Positions 7,561 through 10,303 of a stretch of DNA of 10,303 nucleotides are shown piece by piece. Made by a program: the position numbers and the translations under genes. How positions within the stretch are numbered: the first letter of the stretch is position 1; every line of letters begins with the position of its first letter. Source of the stretch: Hyphochytrium catenoides (lineage: Eukaryota; Sar; Hyphochytriomycetes; Hyphochytriales; Hyphochytriaceae); assembly GCA_900088475.1 (NCBI GenBank), contig FLMG01001284.1, positions 1-10,303 on the forward strand, read 5' to 3'. The notes under the pieces were generated by a model. That model ran no database searches. It saw only the letters and a list, made by a program, of their open reading frames with translations, and was not told where the DNA came from.

Positions 7561-8527
7561 ATGGCTCGTTCTTTCTTATCATCGTTGAGGGCAGCGACTG
7601 TCCTTCTCTCTTTCACTTCGCTTGCTCTCTTTCGCGAAAGTGAGGCGCAGTCATGCTCTAGCAGCTTGGACTGCCCTAATCCTGAGCCTTGGAAGGACAC
7701 CGTTGTCTCCTGTGGCTGTCCGGATGGTCTTCCTTCTACCACTTGCATCACGCCCACGGTGACTGGCGGCTTTATCACGTACGTTCTTCTATCTTCTCCA
7801 GCTCCTAGTACTTTCTTCTTCTCCGCCGCCCGTCCTCCATCCCCCATTCTCTCTACCTATCCTCTCCTTCATCGCGTTACTTCTGTCATTATGGCTCCTC
7901 CCGCCCGCCAGCTTACCTTGGTTGTTGCCTCTCTTTTCTAGGGGTGGTGTCTGCTACATTATCACAGAGACAGGCATCTCCTGTTCAGCCAAAGGAGGGA
8001 AGCGGGACAGCCCAACTGGACTGCAAGAAGACTGTCCGACGAAGGGACAAACCTGCATTGGACGTGGAGCGCTGGTTGGCGAGTGCGTAGAGAGCAAACT
8101 AGCAAATCCCTCTGCCACTCCTTCCCCTTCTCCTTCCTCTTCGTCGTCCTCGTCGCCGCGTCCCACAACCAGCAGGACCACCACCACTCTTAGGACTCCG
8201 ACTACCTCTGGCTCCCCTTTCCTTACCACTACGGCAGTGCCAACCTCTGCTAATGATGAGACTGAAGCTCCCTCAGAAGACGACGACCCGCTGTTTCCTA
8301 CCTCTCCGCAAAGACCGACCACAGATGTTCCTGTTACCATTGGAGACGACGGCATATCTACGGCTCCGGACAGCGGCAAGGGAGACGCAAACGCGGATCC
8401 TACTACTGAGCCCAAAGCTACTTCTGCTCCTCCCGGCAGCGGGGCCTCCTCCACTTTTTCCTCTTCTCTTCTCATCTTTTCTTCGCTCATCGTCGGGACC
8501 CTTACCACGGTTCTGACTGCAGCTTGA
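7561..8527 (+). CDS. Secreted Cys-rich, Ser/Thr-rich protein, probable GPI anchor (two exons)
   Basis: Exons 7561-7778 and 7942-8527 join in frame across a split Thr codon and give 267 residues. Residues 1-29 form a signal peptide with a likely cut at SEA/QS. The ectodomain (30-125) has ten Cys (32, 38, 51, 53, 62, 77, 87, 104, 111, 121), an even number that fits five disulphides. Residues 126-235 are a Ser/Thr/Pro-rich, probably O-glycosylated stalk with a short acidic patch (EDDD). Residues 236-241 (PPGSGA) offer small omega-site residues, and 242-267 form a hydrophobic tail ending TAA, as in GPI-anchored proteins. The likely place is the plasma membrane or cell wall. I do not recognise a named domain; the plan resembles fungal surface proteins. 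The ATG has good context (AACCATGG) and is the first before the signal peptide. Without splicing, the frame ends at 7941 with 126 residues. Confidence 0.87.
7779..7941 (+). other. Intron of the GPI-protein gene
   Basis: A 163-nt intron with donor GTACGT and acceptor TTTTCTAG. CTTAC at 7912-7916 is a fitting branch site about 26 nt before the acceptor, and the intron is pyrimidine-rich. Splicing is required to reach the second half of the Cys-rich domain and the anchor signal, which strongly supports it. Confidence 0.9.
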
Positions 8528-8540
8528 CCATGTTATGAAG

Positions 8541-8613
8541 AGGTCGGTCTCGACCTGGAAGAAGTAGCGAGAAGAATGGAGGGCGCTATGCGTCGTCTTC
8601 TCGATGGTCCAGG
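8541..8613 (+). promoter_or_regulatory. 3' UTR hairpin with an overlapping alternative stem
   Basis: Fourteen nt after the GPI-protein stop, CCTGGA (8554-8559) and CGAGAAGA (8568-8575) are matched in reverse complement by TCTTCTCG (8596-8603) and TCCAGG (8608-8613), giving a two-part 14-bp stem. A smaller perfect stem, AGGTCG (8541-8546) with CGACCT (8551-8556), overlaps the first arm, so the two cannot form together. Function is unknown. Confidence 0.45.
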
Positions 8614-8704
8614 TTCATGATGGCAGACTTTCTGTTGACAAGTAGCCCCTTTTTCTAAAAACCTTCATTATAAAGATGATTTAAAGCTCTATTCTCCTCT
8701 TCTT

Positions 8705-9011
8705 CTATCCTTGCACTTTCTCCACGTCAAACTTGTCTTCCTCCTCCGCCGTTCCCGCCTTTATGGATGTGGATCTCTGCTTTATATTACTGGCTGATGA
8801 GAGCTTCCTGAGGCGGTTCCCTATTCTTCTTCTCCATTGCAGGGACATCTGTAGCAGCTGCCGCCTCTCTGCCCTTTGCATGTCGTCGCGGCGGGGTCGT
8901 CGTCTTCTGACTGATAATGTGAAGTGCTATGAGTGCGCCGCAATCTTCGTTGCCGCTTGGGCTGCGGTTAGTCGAACTCGATACCTCCCACGAGCTAGGG
9001 GATAGCTTCAT
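8705..9011 (-). CDS. Possible small two-exon gene, basic protein, unknown function
   Basis: Minus-strand ATG at 9011 opens nine codons to a GTATCG donor at 8984; a CTAAC branch site lies in the 58-nt intron, and TCATAG ends it at 8927. Exon 8926-8705 continues in frame to TAG, for 82 residues. The product is Arg-rich (RRRRPRR near 15-21, then RRQLLQ and WRRRIGNRLRK) with an acidic segment near the end (EEED). Without the first exon, an ATG at 8881 gives 58 residues. No domain is recognised. Other frames are also open here, including a longer one on the same strand up to 9272, so this is a hypothesis based on splice signals and composition. Confidence 0.27.
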
Positions 9012-9395
9012 AAAGTGGAAGAGACGCGCGGAGAGAAGAAACGATAAACGAAATGATCTTCTTCTTCTTGTTGTTGTTAGATGACAGAGGGAAAGGACGA
9101 TGATACATCTAGCAAGAAGAAGGAACCATGTGCACTGGCAACTAGCAGGCAGAGAGTCATAACAGTATTGCTGATAATAATAATGACGGAAGCGGAGGCA
9201 AGCAACATATCTCAAGAGCAGCAGGGACTGGCAGTATGAGAAGAAGCCATCTTGATTGACTGTACTAGTCAAGGGTTGCTGCTGCGGCTGCTGCGCGGCG
9301 GCCGCGGCACTAACTCTACCTCTCCACTAAAAGGTAAATAATCGAAAGGTGTCTATTGTGACTCAAAGAAGAGGTTTGAGAGTGAGCGTTAGCGT
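9012..9395. other. Spacer, nothing firm
   Basis: Contains CTT/GTT trinucleotide repeats (9058-9078), an interrupted inverted repeat TTGACT/AGTCAA (9256-9272) and a G+C-rich spot with GCGGCCGC at 9298-9305. A minus-strand frame crosses 8787-9272, but its translation is Leu/Tyr/Cys/Ser-rich without recognisable features. Confidence 0.5.
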
Positions 9396-9452
9396 TTGTT
9401 GAACCCTTTCATAAGTTTAGCTGCGTTCGTTCATGATAAAGCATGTACTTGT

Positions 9453-9737
9453 ATGAGGGATCATCTTGGATATCGTGGAACAAAGTCTGGAGGTAGTAAG
9501 AGGAGCCTTTGTGCTGTGTGCTACGCTACTTGGGGAATCAGCTCCAAAACCACCTTCCAGTGTAACATCGGCAAAGTCAAACTCTGCAAGAAGCAGAGAT
9601 CAACAGACGGGAAAGACTGTTTTACCAGGTCTCACTTTAAACTCAGCGGTAGGAGGGCCTTCATGAAGCATAAAATCAAAGAAGATGATCCCAACCTCAC
9701 GATGCCGGAAGCCTCATGCATGCTTCAACAGAGCTAA
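9453..9737 (+). pseudogene. piggyBac-like transposase C-terminal zinc-binding remnant
   Basis: From the ATG at 9453 the frame has 94 residues; it is also open upstream to about 9390 without another ATG. Residues 20-61 carry Cys20, Cys23, Cys37, Cys45, Cys56 and His61 in the order CAVC, TTFQC, LC, CF, RSH. This matches the Cys-rich tail that follows the DDE domain in piggyBac-type (DDE_Tnp_1_7) transposases. In that pattern a further Cys is expected three residues after Cys37; here Gly40 (GGC, one base from TGC) stands there. No DDE catalytic core is visible upstream, so it is a relic, a tail captured as an exon, or a fortuitous Cys/His cluster. The sequence after residue 66 is unlike the family. 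The stop is TAA at 9735-9737. Confidence 0.4.
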
Positions 9738-9752
9738 GAAGCGCATTCGTAG

Positions 9753-10054
9753 ATGGTGAAAATTTGGACGCCCATTACTGCGGGAGAGCCGCCTGCAAGC
9801 GAGCTTGTGGTGAGCGCAAGTCCTAGGCCAGCAGAAGACACACAGAAAGAACACTGGAAGCCGTCACCCACGGAGATTGCAGATTTTTCCAGATGAGCAG
9901 CAAAAAGATTAGAGAAGGAGGACTGACGCAGCTTCCCATCGGGCCAAAATCTTTGTCTGTTGAAGAAAGAGAAAACGGCTACCTCAGATCTAACCGCTCA
10001 GTCTATTTTCGTGACAGGGATAGCAAGCCTTTTTGTATGCCGGTAGCTAACTAG
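9753..10054 (+). CDS. Possible small two-exon gene, unknown function
   Basis: ATG at 9753 opens 19 codons to a GTGAGC donor at 9810; TTTTTCCAG ends an 83-nt intron at 9892, and exon 9893-10054 continues in frame to TAG, for 72 residues. Both splice sites are close to consensus, although no clear CTAAC branch site is present. The second exon is non-repetitive (LPIGPKSLSVEE near residues 32-43, YFRDRDSKPF near 58-67) with one Cys. Unspliced, the first frame stops after 47 codons, where the second exon opens as ATGA. It is in the same frame as the transposase-like segment just upstream, separated by TAA and TAG, so the two could be parts of one broken element. No family is recognised. Confidence 0.27.
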
Positions 10055-10107
10055 GTTATTTCCGGGTTCATGGTACCATGTCATGTATCCGTTGCTGCTA
10101 CTGCTAG

Positions 10108-10303
10108 ACAGAGATAGAGACAGAGAGGGAGAGAGAGAGAGAGAGAGTTTTAATAGAGAGACAGAGTAACAGACAGAGAAGAACAAGAGGGTAACAGAGA
10201 CACACTACCAGAGACAGAGAGAGAAAAGAGAAAAGAGAGAGAGAGAGACAGAGAGAGAGACACAGAGAGAGACAGAGAGAGAGAGACAGAGAGAGAAAGG
10301 AGA
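10108..10303. repeat. GA-rich satellite with ACAGAG units, runs off the window
   Basis: Mixed GA and CAGAGA repeats fill the last 200 nt, interrupted by short unique pieces (TTTTAATA near 10148 and ACACACTACC near 10200). The right end is not reached. Confidence 0.9.

Noticed and set aside
7954-8508. Minus-strand frame of 184 codons
   Set aside because: Antisense to the GPI-protein second exon; Val/Gly/Glu-rich mirror of its Ser/Thr/Pro codons.

Overview
This is eukaryotic nuclear DNA. The genes are split by GT-AG introns with recognisable branch-point and pyrimidine signals, one has a canonical AATAAA poly(A) signal, and the spacers are full of (CT)n/(GA)n and trinucleotide microsatellites. 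The mix suggests a fungus, perhaps an early-diverging intron-rich lineage such as Mucoromycota/Mortierellomycota: a Cys-rich GPI-anchored wall-type protein, a RING-H2 protein, a CCDC25/Jlp2 homologue and a piggyBac-like transposase fragment. That placement is inference; no rRNA or organelle marker is present.

Layout. 1-959: pyrimidine-rich upstream region and leader. 960-1868 (+): single-exon RING-H2 E3 ligase candidate. 1869-2287: short convergent spacer with both 3' ends. 2288-4081 (-): a complete eight-exon CCDC25/Jlp2 gene, reconstructed here to 215 residues; no exon exceeds 150 nt. 4082-6520: spacer of about 2.4 kb with trinucleotide repeats and several short open segments, the best being a minus-strand segment (5006-5203) that reads as membrane span, basic stop-transfer and Ser/Thr-rich tail. 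6526-7067: a large (CT)n block followed by a (GA)n block, which are complementary. 7561-8527 (+): two-exon gene for a secreted Cys-rich, Ser/Thr-rich, probably GPI-anchored protein, with a notable 3' hairpin. 8705-9011 (-): possible small two-exon gene. 9453-9737 (+): Cys/His cluster like the C-terminal zinc-binding tail of piggyBac-type transposases, apparently a relic. 9753-10054 (+): possible small two-exon gene. 10108-10303: GA-rich satellite running off the window.

The three firm genes show no pathway link. They are ubiquitin ligation (RING), a conserved nucleic-acid-binding cytosolic protein (CCDC25), and a cell-surface protein. This looks like ordinary chromosomal sequence; I see no defence system or gene cluster. 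The main rewards are the hidden intron-rich gene, its frame-neutral first intron, and a few candidate short spliced genes that transcript data could settle.
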